DNA of 64,000 nt from Eumeta japonica (lineage: Eukaryota > Arthropoda > Insecta > Lepidoptera > Psychidae), in NCBI GenBank assembly GCA_005406025.1, contig BGZK01000751.1:1-64000 (forward strand), in the 5' to 3' direction. The position numbers and the translations under genes are program-made. Below are positions 21,254 through 34,295 of the stretch, in pieces. The notes under the pieces were generated by a model. It saw only the letters and a list, made by a program, of their open reading frames with translations, searched no databases and was not told the DNA's origin. Within the stretch, counting starts at the first letter, position 1. The number at the start of each line of letters is the position of its first letter.

Positions 21254-23636
21254 GTAAACGAAATATCAGCGAGGTTGAAAAAAGTACACGGCCACGTTTT
21301 AAAGAACGCTCTATGTTCGTTTTCCATTCGCTCGGTCCTTTGATAGAATGTTAACAGACGGAGGAAAATATTAGCGTTCGTTAAATCGTGGTCGGCGTAG
21401 TGCAATATAAACGTTGAATAGGGAAGATGCATAAATAGTCATTAATGAAAACCAATAAAACGGAGTTGCGTTTGAATATCGTGAACCCTTAAAAGTATTT
21501 TTGAATTCGATATCAGAACTCAATAGATACATTTTTAATGAATCTTATGGCTAATGGTACTACTAGGGAAAGTCGTTTACATTTCAGCGAAGGCGTGTAT
21601 TTCAGAGTGAATTTTTCGTTCGGAACATTTTCGATGTACGCTACCTGCCGGGCTGGAATATCGAAAAGGGGATGTAGACAACTTTCTGAGAACTCTACAG
21701 CTTTTAGGGTTCGTGGGACTTCGAGATTCATTAATTTTATTAATAGATCATTTTTCCCAATACTTTATTTTCACTTTAATTTCCCACTAATTTTATTTTT
21801 AAAGTGCGTTATGTGCGTTATTATAACATTGCTTATCGAAATATCGTTACATACGTTATTAAATAAAATAAATTAAGTTTATCAAAAAAAATCTGGTTTT
21901 TGATGTCGAGAAAAAGACGGGAGGTTTTCAAAATTGCACTGCCCAGGGTTCTATGAACCACTTTATTTGACATCGACTGTCAGCCTAACATTACATTGGT
22001 GTTAATCTAGAGAAAATGCGTTGTATTTCTAAAACGGCTATATGAACATTTATTAGATAGTTCCATGATCACACTGTATGTATTCATTGCAACAGAAAAT
22101 ATTTATAGAAATTGAACAAGAAATATCTGAATAAAATCATGTATCTTCCCTATTACATAAACGTTGGGCGGAGACACGGCATGCGGAATTAGTAGCCGAC
22201 ACGCTTTTTTTTTCTAAACTTCCCACATTTAGATTTGGGAAGCACCTGTCAGTGCTGGCGCCCTGCCGACGCACACGCCCACGACACAAACCATCGCGCA
22301 CTATTTCATCATATTATAGTACCACCAGTACACACCTTTTATTCGTTCCCATATTATTCAGCACATAGACAAATATGTACTATATATTTTTGCTTATTTC
22401 TGTGTGTTGTACATAATGCACCGTAACAGAACGACAGACGGCAGTTTGTTCAATTGTATATAGTGTACACGCTTGTAATTTTTTTATATAGCGATAGTGG
22501 GCACTTACGTAGTTTGTTTTAGATCTTCATAGAAGGTACGAAATGACGAATGCCTGCGCGGACTCTATCAAATTACGTGCGATGAGATTTATGGAAAAAT
22601 AAATTATTTTGGGTGGTCATGTATTAGACCGATATATGTTGCATAATCGATTATTCACCATACATTCGTAGTATATTATATACAAAATTTGAAAATGGAG
22701 GTCATTAAAGCTTTTTGTTTGGGTACACGTTTTTTTGCCGTAAATTCTTTGTTGGAATGTTTTTTTTCGAATGCTCAATATTTGATCGAAATATCAAATA
22801 GTTTAGGTGTTTTCACTGAGTCAATAAGCCAATATATATTAACCAAATTGCGTCACTATGATAGATTAAAGACTATATTGATGCGATAATAAAATGCACC
22901 CGTATATCGGCCTAATAGAGCATCGCACACGAAGGACACAATCGAATTTTGCGTTATTTGCTATTCTCGAATACAATGCTGACAGGGTTGTTTGTCTTGG
23001 CGGCCGGATTCATTCGTCGCAAAGCAACAAACGGAGAGCCAGTTACTTTGCGGCGTCATTGTATATATTTATATAGAGATTGTTTTTTTTTTTCGCTTCT
23101 TATTGTATGTAGCGAATTTTTTTTTTATATTCACGGTACTATTCCATCACGGTAACTGTTCATAAAATGATGTCACATTAATAATTGACATACGTATACG
23201 GCACAAATTACAGATCGCTATCCTTAAATTTCTATCTAAGATTTGATATAACGTTAAATAATGATTGTTTAAATAATTACACAATCGAGTAATAAGTTTT
23301 TTTTTATTATTTAAATAGTTTATGTATTATACGAATATATCATTTTATACTTTAAAACACACATAACTTTAGACAGTCGTGTTGTCAATTCCCTACATTT
23401 GATATTGACGAAAAGCTCAATTGATGAAGCGAAAACCAATATACTAATATTATTGTACTGAATTCAAATCGAGCAGTCACACCAATCATTATGAAAAACC
23501 TTCGTTTTGTAATCCCATACACGGTATAAAAAATTCATATTTTTTTGAATAGTGTTTCTTAATTGTGACAAATTTTATGGACAGACCTGTGGTTAGCGAG
23601 GTATACTATAATAACCGCTGTGTGTGCTGTTTACAG
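21254..23636 (+). other. Intronic stretch before exon 10
   Basis: Mainly AT-rich. 21540-21735 is more balanced in base composition and open on both strands. It encodes no familiar protein and may be a conserved noncoding element or an old repeat. T-runs occur near 23090 and 23120. Confidence 0.45.
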
Positions 23637-23705
23637 AAAAAACCGGACTGGTCGAAGGGCAAGCCAGGAGATCAGAAGGTAAAAGAGGAAGAGGTTGAGG
23701 CATGA
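23637..23705 (+). CDS. wupA: Troponin I exon 10: alternative C-terminus B (KKPDWSKGKPG...)
   Basis: The acceptor TTACAG precedes KKPDWSKGKPGDQKVKEEEV, EA and stop TGA (22 codons). It closely matches the usual Drosophila troponin I C-terminus, giving a 213-aa protein. Codon 14 (AAG, 23676-23678) is followed by GTAAAA, an internal phase-0 donor at 23679. Splicing there removes VKEEEVEA and the stop and can join the Pro/Ala exons in frame. The exon therefore may serve both as terminal exon and as internal exon of a heavy isoform. Confidence 0.94.
   Translation, partial: KKPDWSKGKPGDQKVKEEEVEA
23679..23684 (+). promoter_or_regulatory. Internal 5' splice site in exon 10
   Basis: AAG|GTAAAA keeps phase 0. 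The Pro/Ala exon at 33957 begins in phase 0 after ACAG, so the junction reads GDQK|EGDAASAQ. This site decides between the light (213 aa) and heavy forms if the extension is real. Confidence 0.6.
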
Positions 23706-23935
23706 AGCGTTTTCCAGTACACGAACATCACCCACGCCACTTCACTCATACCCTCGCGCAGCGCCGGCCAACTCACAATCACATCAGCCAAAAACAACTC
23801 CTTCACCACATAATATAAACTATAATATCATAATATACAAAACTACAGTCTACAAACATGTTTATTTGTATACAATGTTTTTTTGTAAGATATAATAATA
23901 TATGATTAATAAATTTAATTTTCTGTATTACACGC
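23706..23935 (+). terminator. 3'UTR and poly(A) signal for exon 10
   Basis: AATAAA at 23908-23913 about 200 bases after the stop. It ends the light exon 10 transcript. Confidence 0.65.
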
Positions 23936-25490
23936 CTGGTTTGTCGATGCATCATTTCCGCCCTGTGTCCACATCCCGTCCCTGATTGTAAGGAACCCGT
24001 ATTTATCATTGCAATTTGGAGTCGTCTCGTGTCACCCCAGCGTGCGCCCCGTTCGGACCTTTTGTTCAATTACCTGAAATGGGAGTGTTTTCGCTGAAAG
24101 AGATCCTTTTGTGCAAGCCTTCCTCCCAACCTAGAAGGATTAGCGAATAGAGATGTAGTCCCTGTCGTAATTTAACTCGTAATGCCCACTTGTGCTCACT
24201 AAGGCACGGTTACACTATGAAGTGATTAACATAGTCATTAGATGTATTTATTTCTTAATAGGTGATAAGAGAGACAGAGAGAGAGAGTTCCTTTTTGCTA
24301 CAATATTAGCAACAAGGTACCGGTAGGATGATTTACATATTCATTTAGTAATTAAATGCCAGTTGAAACTTCTGTACCGAACAAAAATTTGTCAGAATTA
24401 TATTGGTAAAATTTTTAGTATTATTGTAAGCAAAATTCCAGTATTTTTTTTTTCATCTCGACGCGAAGGTAATGTAACCATCGAGTTTGACACGGAACCG
24501 CCGATTGGAATATTTTCATAACCATTACAATACATGTGCCAAGATAGTTTAAGTGGAAATGTGCACTTTTTTGTTAAAATATGTCACGTATGTGTTCATA
24601 GAAAATTCCTTAATTTAAAACCTCACTGGTTCATAATTGAAATTGTAATAGGTGCTTATTATACAATTAGAGCTACAAATAAAAAAAAATATAATGCTCA
24701 GGTAGAATCAAAAGCAATGATACTTGAGTTTTTTTGCTAGTTTTTCTCGAAAGAAGACCGCCTTCCGAACGAGTAGTAAGAAGGTAGATTCTTAAAAAAT
24801 ATTAACACGAATGTTTAGTTGATATCTACGAAATACAGATATTAAAAAAAATGTTGCTGTATTTAATTTGTCGCTTAACAACAAATTTAACAAATAATAA
24901 TAATCGTCGAAAGTCTGATCTGTTGCAAACTGCTGCATCTTAGTTGGACAATGGAGTTACGCTTTAGATGCCAAATTGCGCTTGCGTCGTAGCGCTGGAA
25001 TCAAGATATTTAGCATAATTATGAGTTCTGTATTGACAATAGAGTCTGTATTCGTCATATATCGCATTTTGAGAATTCATATATGGTTCCTCATTACTGA
25101 GGAAGACTTACGTCTGCATTGCCACATAAAAGCCTAGGGTATTTATAAAATACGTTTGCAAACCGAGGGGCGATCTCTTAGTGTGACAACAGTGTGACAA
25201 GGTCTAAGAAAGTGAAATTTTACAATTGAAATAATACATATTTTAAAATATCAATATTTATTATTATTAAATGAACTATTTATAGAGGGGGGGTCTAGCT
25301 TTCGTGATGTCACATTTATGGCGGGTCGTAAAGACTGTGACATAGCGTGACGTTCGTGGCGTTCATAGTTTATGAACGGCCCCTAGAAAAAGATTTTTTT
25401 ACTTAGGATTTATTGGAACTGGAGATATTTTCGAATTGCTGTTTGTGGCTGCAATGACTACAAAGCGAGAACTCGACCACATTTTACATA
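23936..25490. other. Repeat-poor AT-rich DNA after the exon 10 poly(A) site
   Basis: Short GA-rich tract at about 24268-24288. No exon recognised. It would be part of a 10.3-kb intron in the heavy isoform. Confidence 0.45.
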
Positions 25491-25496
25491 TTTCGA

Positions 25497-27852
25497 GAAA
25501 CAGTCTCACCGGTCTCATTATGCACAATGATATGGCCCTCATGACTGTTATGAAAACTACTATGAGTTTTAGTACTAGCACACTCTGAAAACATGATACA
25601 TACTATTTTCGGCATGGCTTCTCAAACGATTTTTTAAATAACTCGCAAAAGTTATAATTTTTTGAATCAATATTTCTCAAAAACTAAAATAGGCAAAAAT
25701 ATGAAACTAACGCCAATCTTTGAAGAGTTTTTTTTAAAGAATATTATAGATTTTTTTTTTATATATTACTCCATGTTTTTAAATGGTCAAATAAATCGAA
25801 AATTATTTTGATATTTTTTTCCATGTTCTAATATTCTTACACTAACTAAAAAAAAATGTAGATATTCTTTAGGGGATGTTATTTTACTGCAAAAAGTTGG
25901 ATCGAAATCAAAAAAGCGCTTTTTGAGTTATGAAATAAATACGAAAAGTGGCTGACCCGGTTACTCAGCTTTGACATTATTCTCTATTTCAAGCTCAAAA
26001 CATTTTAGAATCTACCTATTAGTAAGCCTTTCGAGTTTAAAAATGTAAGCTTTTTACGTTTTTGTCCCACACGATTTAAAAATATTAACTTTCAAAATCT
26101 ATGGATACTTTTAATTTCTTCAATGAGAGGTTATGCAAAATTCTATTTTTACTAGTTACTTAAGTAATTGGATCATTATTATAATCTTGAAATTAAAAAA
26201 AATATTAATAATAAATATAAACTCAGAATTTTTCGAGTTATATACCTTATAGATATTACGTGTTATGAGAGGTGGCTGTCGTTTGTTGGCTATTGTCATC
26301 TTCACTGCGCAAACAATAAATACATTTTAACCTGTTGTTACGCATGCATGTAAAATATCGAGCGTTACATATTTTTGTTTTTATTCTCATAAAATCATTG
26401 ACAGTAAAACGTGTAGTGAAGTACAATTAAATTTCGTTTATTTTTCCTTTAACGTAATAACAATAAATCATGTTTGTAGAATGTAAAATATGCAATAAGT
26501 TTATTCACAAAGTTCCTGGTAAAATGAAAGTAATCATATCTAACGAAGATCAGATTATATAATATTTATACTAAGTATCCGATTGTAATTGGTGATATTT
26601 TGTGTGGAACGTGCCGATTGCTTCCATATAACACAGGAACTTCAGCCTTAGTAACTTTATCATCAGCACCTTCAACTTCAGCAGATTCAATTTCAATCGA
26701 AGACGAATCAAACGATCTTGATATTCCACATTTTGTTCCACACAAAATATCACCAATTACTATCGGATCCTTAGTATAAATATTATATAATCTCATCTTC
26801 ATCAGATTTGATTACTTTTATTTTACCAGGAACGTTGTGAATAAACTTATTACATATTTTACACTCTACAAACATGATTTATTGTTATTATGATATAGGA
26901 AACATAAATGAAATTTAATTGTACTTCATTGCACACTTTATTGTCAATGTTTTATAAGAATAAAAACCAAAAATGTCTAACGTTCGACATTTTACATGTA
27001 TAAAAACAGGTTAAAACGTGTTTATTGTTTGCGCGGCGAAGATGACAATAGCTAACAAACGACAGCCATCCGTCATTAAACATAACATGTATATGTATAC
27101 AACTCGAAAAAATCTGAATTTATATCTATTATTAATATTTTTTTAAAATGTCATAAAATTGTTATGAATTTATATCTATTATTAATATTTTTTTAAAATG
27201 TTATAAAAATTGTTCAATTACTTAAGTAACTAGTAAAAATAGGATTTTGCGTAACCTTTCATTGAAGAAATTAAAAGTATCCATACAGTTGGAAAATTAA
27301 TATTTTTAATTCGTGTGGCTCAAAATGTAAAAAGTTTATATTTTTAAACTCGGAAAGCTTAATAATAGGTAGATTCTAAAATGTATTGAGCTTGAAATAA
27401 AGAACAACGTCAGAGCTGAGTGAACTGGATCAGTCACTTTTCGTATTTTTTTCATAACTCAAAAAGCGCTTTTTCGATTTTGATTAAAATTTCTGCAATA
27501 AAAGTACATACCATAAAAAATGTCTACATTTTTTTTGGTTGGTGTAAGAATATTAAAACATGGAAAAAAAAATTAAAATGTTTTTTGATTTATTTGATCA
27601 TTTAAAATCTATAATATTCTCTAAAAACTCTTCAAAGATTGGCGTTAGTTTCATATTTTTGTCTTATATAGTTTTTGAAAAAAATTGATTCAATAAAATT
27701 ATAACTTTTGCGTATTATTTCAAAAATTGTTGGAAAATTCATGCCAAAAATAGTACGTATCATTTTTTCAGAGTGTGCTGATATTAACTCATACTAGTTT
27801 TCATAATAATCATGGGGGTTATTTCACCATACTTATACGGCGAGACTGTTTC
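25497..27852. mobile_element. Foldback element with about 1.1-kb inverted arms
   Basis: The left arm (about 25497-26610) and right arm (about 26735-27852) are diverged reverse complements, paired from GAAACAGTCTC outside to GTGTGGAAC/GTTCCACAC inside, with a loop of about 124 bp. Each arm carries a short frame reading outward-in, MFVECKICNKFIH.VPGK, with a CxxC pair. The right-arm frame runs, after a shift, into the loop as IEIESAEVEGADDKVTKAEV. It looks like an inverted duplication of the end of a larger DNA transposon including the start of a gene. The family is not identified. Confidence 0.75.
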
Positions 27853-27996
27853 CTTTATTTATCGCTTAATCGTCGCATAAAGTTCTTATAACTGACTGAG
27901 TTGTGGTTTGATTTCATACGTCGTAGAATATGTATAGAAAAACTAGGTATATAAAGTTTATTAATACTGTATTCCCTGTTTTCTCATTACAAAACA

Positions 27997-28075
27997 AAAT
28001 TCTAATTATTGACTTTTCATGAAAGTGTTATTGTACACTCTCATGAGAGGTCAATAATTAGAATTAGAATTAGCT
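27997..28075. repeat. Imperfect inverted repeat
   Basis: CTAATTATTGAC...CATGAAAGTGT, loop TATTGT, then ACACTCTCATG...GTCAATAATTAG. The outer 15-20 bp are perfect. Confidence 0.75.
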
Positions 28076-28099
28076 ACACGACCTGTTCTCGTACTACTC

Positions 28100-31000
28100 A
28101 TCAATAATAGTGAAAGATTTTGCATAGACAACAATAAAAGATCAATTAACAGTGTCAATCTTTGAATTGACACTCTTTTGGCGTAGGAGGGTAGGTACTA
28201 CGTAATATTCTATTTATAATTTTATCTGAACACTGTCCAATTTCACCGACAGATACAATTTCTGCGGTAAACTAGCTATAAGAAGTCTAACGTGATTATG
28301 TCCTATATTGTTTTCCCTTAAGCGAAACTGCCCTAATCTCCGTTCTTGGCAGACCTGTTATCTATCACAATATCTGAATTCTCACTATTAGTCTCGAGTA
28401 TTTTAAAGATTCGGTCATTTGATATTCCCCATTGATCATAAGATTTCCTGGCTCAAATTCTGAGGGATTTTTATGATGTACGGGAAGAAATGACAGTCAA
28501 AATTTTATTATGAAAGTATATTTAATTACATCTGTTAAAATGTTATGCTTTTACAAAAAAAAAATTAAATAGCGTACAATTGCTAACAAAGTATTTATTT
28601 TATTTGTTATAAAATTGTTAACGAAATATTTTCGATTATCTATTTGATATTGCTGTAATTTGATAATTCAATACATTAAAACTGCCATTTGAACTTTGAA
28701 AATAGTTGATATGATTGAAAGTCAATCAAAAACGAGGAAAAAATAGTCATGATTCTCAACATTAATATTTTTCTTCTATATAAGTCGCTCTTCCACACAT
28801 ACAAAATTTCATCAAAATTAATGACATTTGAAAAAGGTACAGAGTTTAGTGTCAACATTTTTGCAAGTTTTCATATTGAAGATTCAAATACAAATTTATC
28901 TAATATCTTAATGCTAAACCTTAACCTCATGAAAACATTAAAACTGCTTATAATGGTATAAAATACTTTTAAAAAGTATTACATAACATTTTATAATATA
29001 AAGTATATTTTATGGTTGTAAGTAAATTTATTCTATTAGTTATGGTAAGGTATATTATATCGTTATAAATAATATATTTTGAGGCGGTTAATGTTTAGAA
29101 TTAAAATATATCACTAAAATTTATTTTAATAACTAGAATTCCTGAACGGATTTATTTAAATTTTTCTTTTAAAATATGTTAAAAATTATCAATGAAATTA
29201 AATATATTGACATAATATATTTGATTCCGTTGATAAATTTAATCAAATCGTTTTAATCGAACTGCTTTGATCGAATCTAATATGATCATTGATTATATTC
29301 CCAATAAAATTTCATGTTATCATTATAAAGTTTGTTGTGTTATGATATCTCGAAATATAATTTACAACTTCTGATTGTAAGTTATATGTATTTTATTAAA
29401 ATGAATAAATCACCTTTATTTAATTTGTTGGTGAATCATTTTTACCGACTCTCATGAATTTAAAATGAGTCTAAATTAATTGGTGAAAAAGACAATAAAC
29501 ATACAAACTCACAAAATTTCACTTTCTAAAGTGTACGGTGTACGGTGTACAAAACTGTAAGGGAGTCTAATAGTAGGTGTGACCCAATGGGAAGTCGAGC
29601 TATTTAGTTCCATTGCCAACTTCAAGGATTGAGTATTTAGCCGAAGGCGTTCTCCCTTCATCATTTTCTTTAGGCGAGCTATATTTGTCACTTGAGAACT
29701 CATTTATTGTTTCGATTATATCGGTTTTGTGACAAATCTGGCCAGCCAATTGTTATCTCAGCTTGCTAAATTACATAGAGTTCGATTGCATTAATACTTT
29801 GCTTGGTTTATTTATCAATTTTAATGTATAAGAGATTCCCTTGAATAATTTTTAGTGTTACGTACAGAAAAGCAAAAAAGAACTTTTATAGTTTCATTCT
29901 GTTCTTTTGGTCTATTCGTTTGTGACACCTATATATATATTTATCATTCCTGTCAAAACTATCCAGTCTCTTGTCTTGTATGTATCGTCATACAATAATG
30001 CAGAGACATTATGGAAGAAAAATGTTCAAAGGGTGACTTTCTGTACACAACATCGAGGGAAGAAAATTTATTTCATTCATTTGGTACGTGGTATGCCCTG
30101 GGATAGGGACGTAAAAATGAATTAAAAGGTTTTACGTGAATTTTTTCTGAGGAGTATATTTTGCGGCTTATTAGTTTCCAAAGTTGTTAATTTTGTGTCT
30201 TCCTCTTCCATATCGATGCTGATTTGAATACAAATAGTAATGCGAACGTATTGTAAATTAAAGTTTTCAAATAGCGGTGATGTGATATTCGTTTTACTTA
30301 GTGTAATGGTAATTTACACATCGTTTCGTCTGTTGGTACGGAACCGTAGATGCGGGAGTCAGTCTTTCAGCTTGGCCGGTATCATTACTATGGCATCTAG
30401 AGCAACCTTCTGTGAACTCTTCACCATCGGTGTCGAATTTCATGAGATGCGTGTCAAACGGATAGGACTCAACTGTAGATTTTTACTTCAAACTTAAGGT
30501 ATTGTTAGCAATGACTAAACCAAAGTTAGGCTAAAGAGCATTTTCAAATGCTATTTTAGATAAATGAGATTTTCGTTCTAACTTTTTTTCTAACTGCAGT
30601 GTTTCATCTAGGTAAAGATTTTCTTTATCAACTTAGACAGAGAGAGAGAAAGAGAGAGAGAGAGAGATACGTCCATCTCAAAGAATACTAAAATAATAAT
30701 GATATATATAACGATAGGTATATTATATATTGAAAGAGTAAAAGACTAAGAATGATTAGCTAAAAAAAGCGAAATACTTTCTGTACGTCGACGACCAAGT
30801 AATTCTTCCGCCGTCAACGTGCGAGCTATGGTTGATGGTAACTAAAATGAATGATTCTGTTAAAAAAAGCGTGGTCAAGATTAAGGTCATGGTGTTTCAA
30901 ACAAGCAAAAGCATGACTAAATGTGATAACGTACCTATAAAAGGTAAGAGATTTGGACAAACGACAGACTTTTTAATACATAAGTACTTCGTTTACAAAT

Positions 31001-31480
31001 AATGGAAATAAAGTGAATGGGGCTTTGCTTGCTATTACGAATAGAAAAAATATCTCACGACAAGAGTGTTTGATAATAAAGTCGTAGTTCCTGCTCTTAT
31101 GGTGGTGAAAGTTGGATATAGCAGGAGGAAAACCAGAAAAAGTGCGAATATGACTCGCACTCTCAGGGTTTACAGGTATGTAGATATTTCTTTCATCAAG
31201 AGTTTCGAAGATAATTGCTGTTTTTCGATAACGATACTCGAAAGATATTGGTCCTGAGAAGTTTTTTTGACTGATTTGGCCGCAAAGCTAAGCCTTTTGG
31301 AGAACATAGTGATATAAGCACCTCATATTTTGTTTACATTTCATTAAGAAGTAGATTATCTGTAGTAAACCATTTCCCTAACTTAACGATAGCTTTGTTA
31401 AAATTTTTAGAAGCAGGCTGCTGTCTTTTAGTTTTGAATAACAAAAAAGTATCATTTGCAAATAGTACTATTTCATGAAC
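28100..31480. other. AT-rich intergenic or intronic DNA, no exon recognised
   Basis: A (GA)n tract lies at about 30638-30669 and a small hairpin (GTGTCAAT...ATTGACAC) at about 28151-28173. No coding similarity was seen. Confidence 0.5.
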
Positions 31481-31488
31481 ATCCATAC

Positions 31489-31532
31489 GGATCTGTAGTC
31501 CATATCAGTGTACTCATATGGACTACAGATCC
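31489..31532. repeat. Perfect 17-bp hairpin with a 10-nt loop
   Basis: Arm GGATCTGTAGTCCATAT and its exact reverse complement around CAGTGTACTC. Confidence 0.9.
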
Positions 31533-31588
31533 AGAGTATTTTATGCTATTGACATCACCCTTTAAACTTTGTTACTCTATAGTGACGT

Positions 31589-31594
31589 ATATAT

Positions 31595-31665
<71 letters not shown>
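31589..31665. repeat. (TA)n microsatellite
   Basis: About 75 bp of nearly pure TA alternation. An open frame over it (IYIYIY) is an artefact. Confidence 0.95.
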
Positions 31666-31667
<2 letters not shown>

Positions 31668-31907
31668 CCCAATTTAAGCCCAAGTTGCTTGCAAAACCCC
31701 ATAAAAATTATACAGTCGCTTAGGAAATTAGCGTATTCAAACAGATACATGGGCAGAAAAGAGTCTTACAAATGAGGGGCACAGGGAAAAATCATGCAAT
31801 GTCACTAAAACAATGAACAGAGAAATTGTTAAATTAACATTTTGATCCTTGAAAAATGTTATAAAAGAAACTTAAATAAAACAAAGACATATTAATTAAT
31901 GAAGAAG

Positions 31908-32988
31908 CCAAGAGCATGTTTACGAAAACACGTATGAGAGAGATAATGAGAGCCTCCAATCACATCTCGTAAACCTGACGTATACTAGTGATACAAACTA
32001 CTCTTTGTGAAAGCCTACTAAAAGCTTAAAGCGCCTGAAACAACAGATTAAAAACAGAAAATGAGACCTGGGCTCGCTAGTGAGAGAGCTTGCACGTATT
32101 CCAATCACCTACGTAAAGTATTTCAACTACTTCCTAGTAATAACCAACACCCCGACTATAAAATTGATAAATACCTCAATTGTCCTACTCGAATGTGCTT
32201 ACCATATAAATACGTGACACCTCATGAATTAAGGTGAGATATTTTAAAGCTTTAAGAAGACAAATGCCCTGGCTATAATCTGGTGGATGCTACTCTCTTG
32301 AAACATCTTGCTAGAAAAGGGCTAATGCTCAAACTTGCAAACTTTAATGCATATTTAAGACTGTCCTTCTACCCAAGCCAATGGAAAATAGCCCAAGTAA
32401 TAATTATACTGAAACAAGACAAACTAGCTAAGGATGTTGCATTATACATACCGATAAGTTTCCAACCGGTAGTTGGAAAATTAGGAGAAAAAGTTATACT
32501 AAGCGAAATGCAAAAATATCTAGCAGAGATAATACCAACTCACCAGTTTAGCTTCAAAGAGGGCCATGGTACCATTAATCAAGGGCACCGCTTGGTTGAC
32601 GTCATTTCTAGGGCGATGGAAAGCAAATCATACTGTTGTGCAGCCTTTCTGGACATCAGTCAAACATTGGCCAAAGTATGGCATAGTGGACTACTCTATA
32701 AAATTAAGAAACGCTACATCTGTTCTTTCTCATTATAAAATCTTACCGAGAAAATAGATTCTACGAAGACAAATATAAAACTGACACATTTCAAATGTAC
32801 GAAATTAAGTCTGAAGTGCCACAGGGTAACATACTGGGACCAGTTATGTATCTACTGATAAAGTCATCAAGTTCTTTAATACAATTAAATCCAGCTTTCC
32901 GCTTTCATTTTCGCATGCATAGAGATAGAACTCATTCCGTTATTTTTTATTTCGATCGACCTATTATTTCTAGTCCCAGTCCTCTTCT
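31908..32988 (+). mobile_element. LINE fragment (Jockey-like reverse transcriptase), internally deleted copy A
   Basis: The frame has reverse-transcriptase landmarks: SQWKIAQVIIILK, YIPISFQPVVGKL, THQFSFKEGHGTI, AAFLDISQTLAKVWHSGLLY (block A; the second acidic site of the usual FDKVWH is lost) and VPQGNILGP. After GPVMYLL the sequence jumps to noncoding tail, so the YxDD block is missing. It is highly similar to copy B in opposite orientation, including the same deletion junction. It is dead on its own. Confidence 0.85.
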
Positions 32989-32999
32989 TTAATAGTCTT

Positions 33000-33956
33000 A
33001 GTATAAGCTGTTTACGGCACTCACAAACAATTTTTGATAAATATTTTCAAAGTATAAACCCAAACGTTTGCAGTCTTATTATATTCATATAATACATTAA
33101 TAAGTTTCAATAAAGTAATATGTATATATACTAATATATACTTTTCTTATGTACATAATATAATAAATTTTGCAGAAATAAATTAAATATTGAATAAAAC
33201 ATTATGAAAAAATATTTATTTTATACTATTATCCTTTGAGATAAAAACTTGTGAGTGATTATTCTGGACAAACTTTCAGATATTCACACAAACACGAATT
33301 ATAAAATAACTATTTATGATCATTTATATTTAGCTGCAACAAAATTATATTTAGAATCATAGACCAATATTAAAATCTTATTTACGTGAAGGCATCGATT
33401 AAAATTTATCTCATTAAAGTGATGAGAAATACCGAGAACAGGAGATTAAAAAGCTTAAGAAGTAAGTGGATGGAATGGTGCGGTAAGTTTTCAATTCCAA
33501 GACTATATTGCTTCGCTAGTTTAGGAATATATTTATGCGGTCGATTTACCTATGGTAAGCAATATATTAATTTATATAATTAACCATTTTTTTTTCCAAA
33601 AAATGAAATAAATTGCTTGCTTAGCTTTTCAATACAACAGTTTCTTCTCTAATAATAATATTGAGTAAAAGCTTTTTTTATTTAACGGCATGATTCCATT
33701 GTGCTTTTGGGTTAATGCGTAACAAAAATAAGTTGCATAATGTACGTTTATATTGTCCAGTTCTTGCGCTACTTTATTTTATAAGCTAGGTACCAATCGT
33801 CAGCATGATATGACTAGTCTTTTTCAGGCTTCTAAGCTTTTATGCTAAACTTTGTTACAGATAAAATGTTTATTTTTCACAAGAGTGAAGCTTGGCGATT
33901 GCTTATTAAAATAATTGAAATTTAAATTTTATTATTATATAAGATTTAAACGACAG
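33000..33956. other. AT-rich stretch before Pro/Ala exon 1
   Basis: A short frame near 33.39-33.58 kb has no recognisable similarity. Nothing else is seen. Confidence 0.45.
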
Positions 33957-34295
33957 GAAGGAGACGCGGCTAGTGCACAAGCTGAAGGGGCACCCCCGGC
34001 TGAAGGGGCACAGCCAGCTGAAGGCGCACCACCGGCAGATGGTGCCCTCCAACAGAAGGGGCACCCCCACCTGAAGGGGCACCTGCAAGTGAAGGGGCTC
34101 CACCAGCCGAAGCGGTACTCCACCCACAGCGCTGCAACCACCTGCAGAAGGGGAGAGCTCCACCAGCTGCAGCAGCTCCACACCCGCAGAGGGCGCACAA
34201 CCTGCGCCCGGGCGGTGTCCAACCGGTCGAAGGTGCACCCGTTGCACCCTCGGCGGAAGCTCCTGCCGCGGCACCGGCGGCTCCTCCTGCGGAAG
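33957..34295 (+). CDS. wupA: Pro/Ala-rich exon 1 of the proposed heavy troponin I (frame-broken as given)
   Basis: After CGACAG the frame opens EGDAASAQAEGAPPAEGAQP in phase 0, continuing AEGAPPADGA. The PAEGA-type repeat then jumps between frames: PPTEGAPPPEGAPASEGAPP, TPPTALQPPAEGE, APPAAAA, TPAEGAQPAPG and GVQPVEGAPVAPSAEAP. It ends PAEG across GAA G|GTTGTT. I count five frame changes with a net need of +1 base to reach the phase-1 end. Such shifting while the amino-acid theme persists points to assembly indels in a GC-rich repeat, not a dead exon. AATAAA at 34314 could make it an alternative last exon. An alternative acceptor at 33961 would give phase 1. Confidence 0.68.

Noticed and set aside
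21538..21876. 112-codon open frame in the intron before exon 10
   Set aside because: The opposite strand is also open, the C-terminal half is AT-driven hydrophobic sequence, and no family is recognisable.
31569..31775. Open frame with a long IYIYIY run
   Set aside because: It is produced by the (TA)n microsatellite.
33386..33583. 65-codon frame just upstream of Pro/Ala exon 1
   Set aside because: No similarity, no phase-compatible splice sites, AT-rich codon use.
33906..34274. Minus-strand open frames of 76-122 codons over the first Pro/Ala exon
   Set aside because: They mirror the GC-rich plus-strand repeat, have no splice or start context, and the plus strand carries the PAEGA theme and phased sites.
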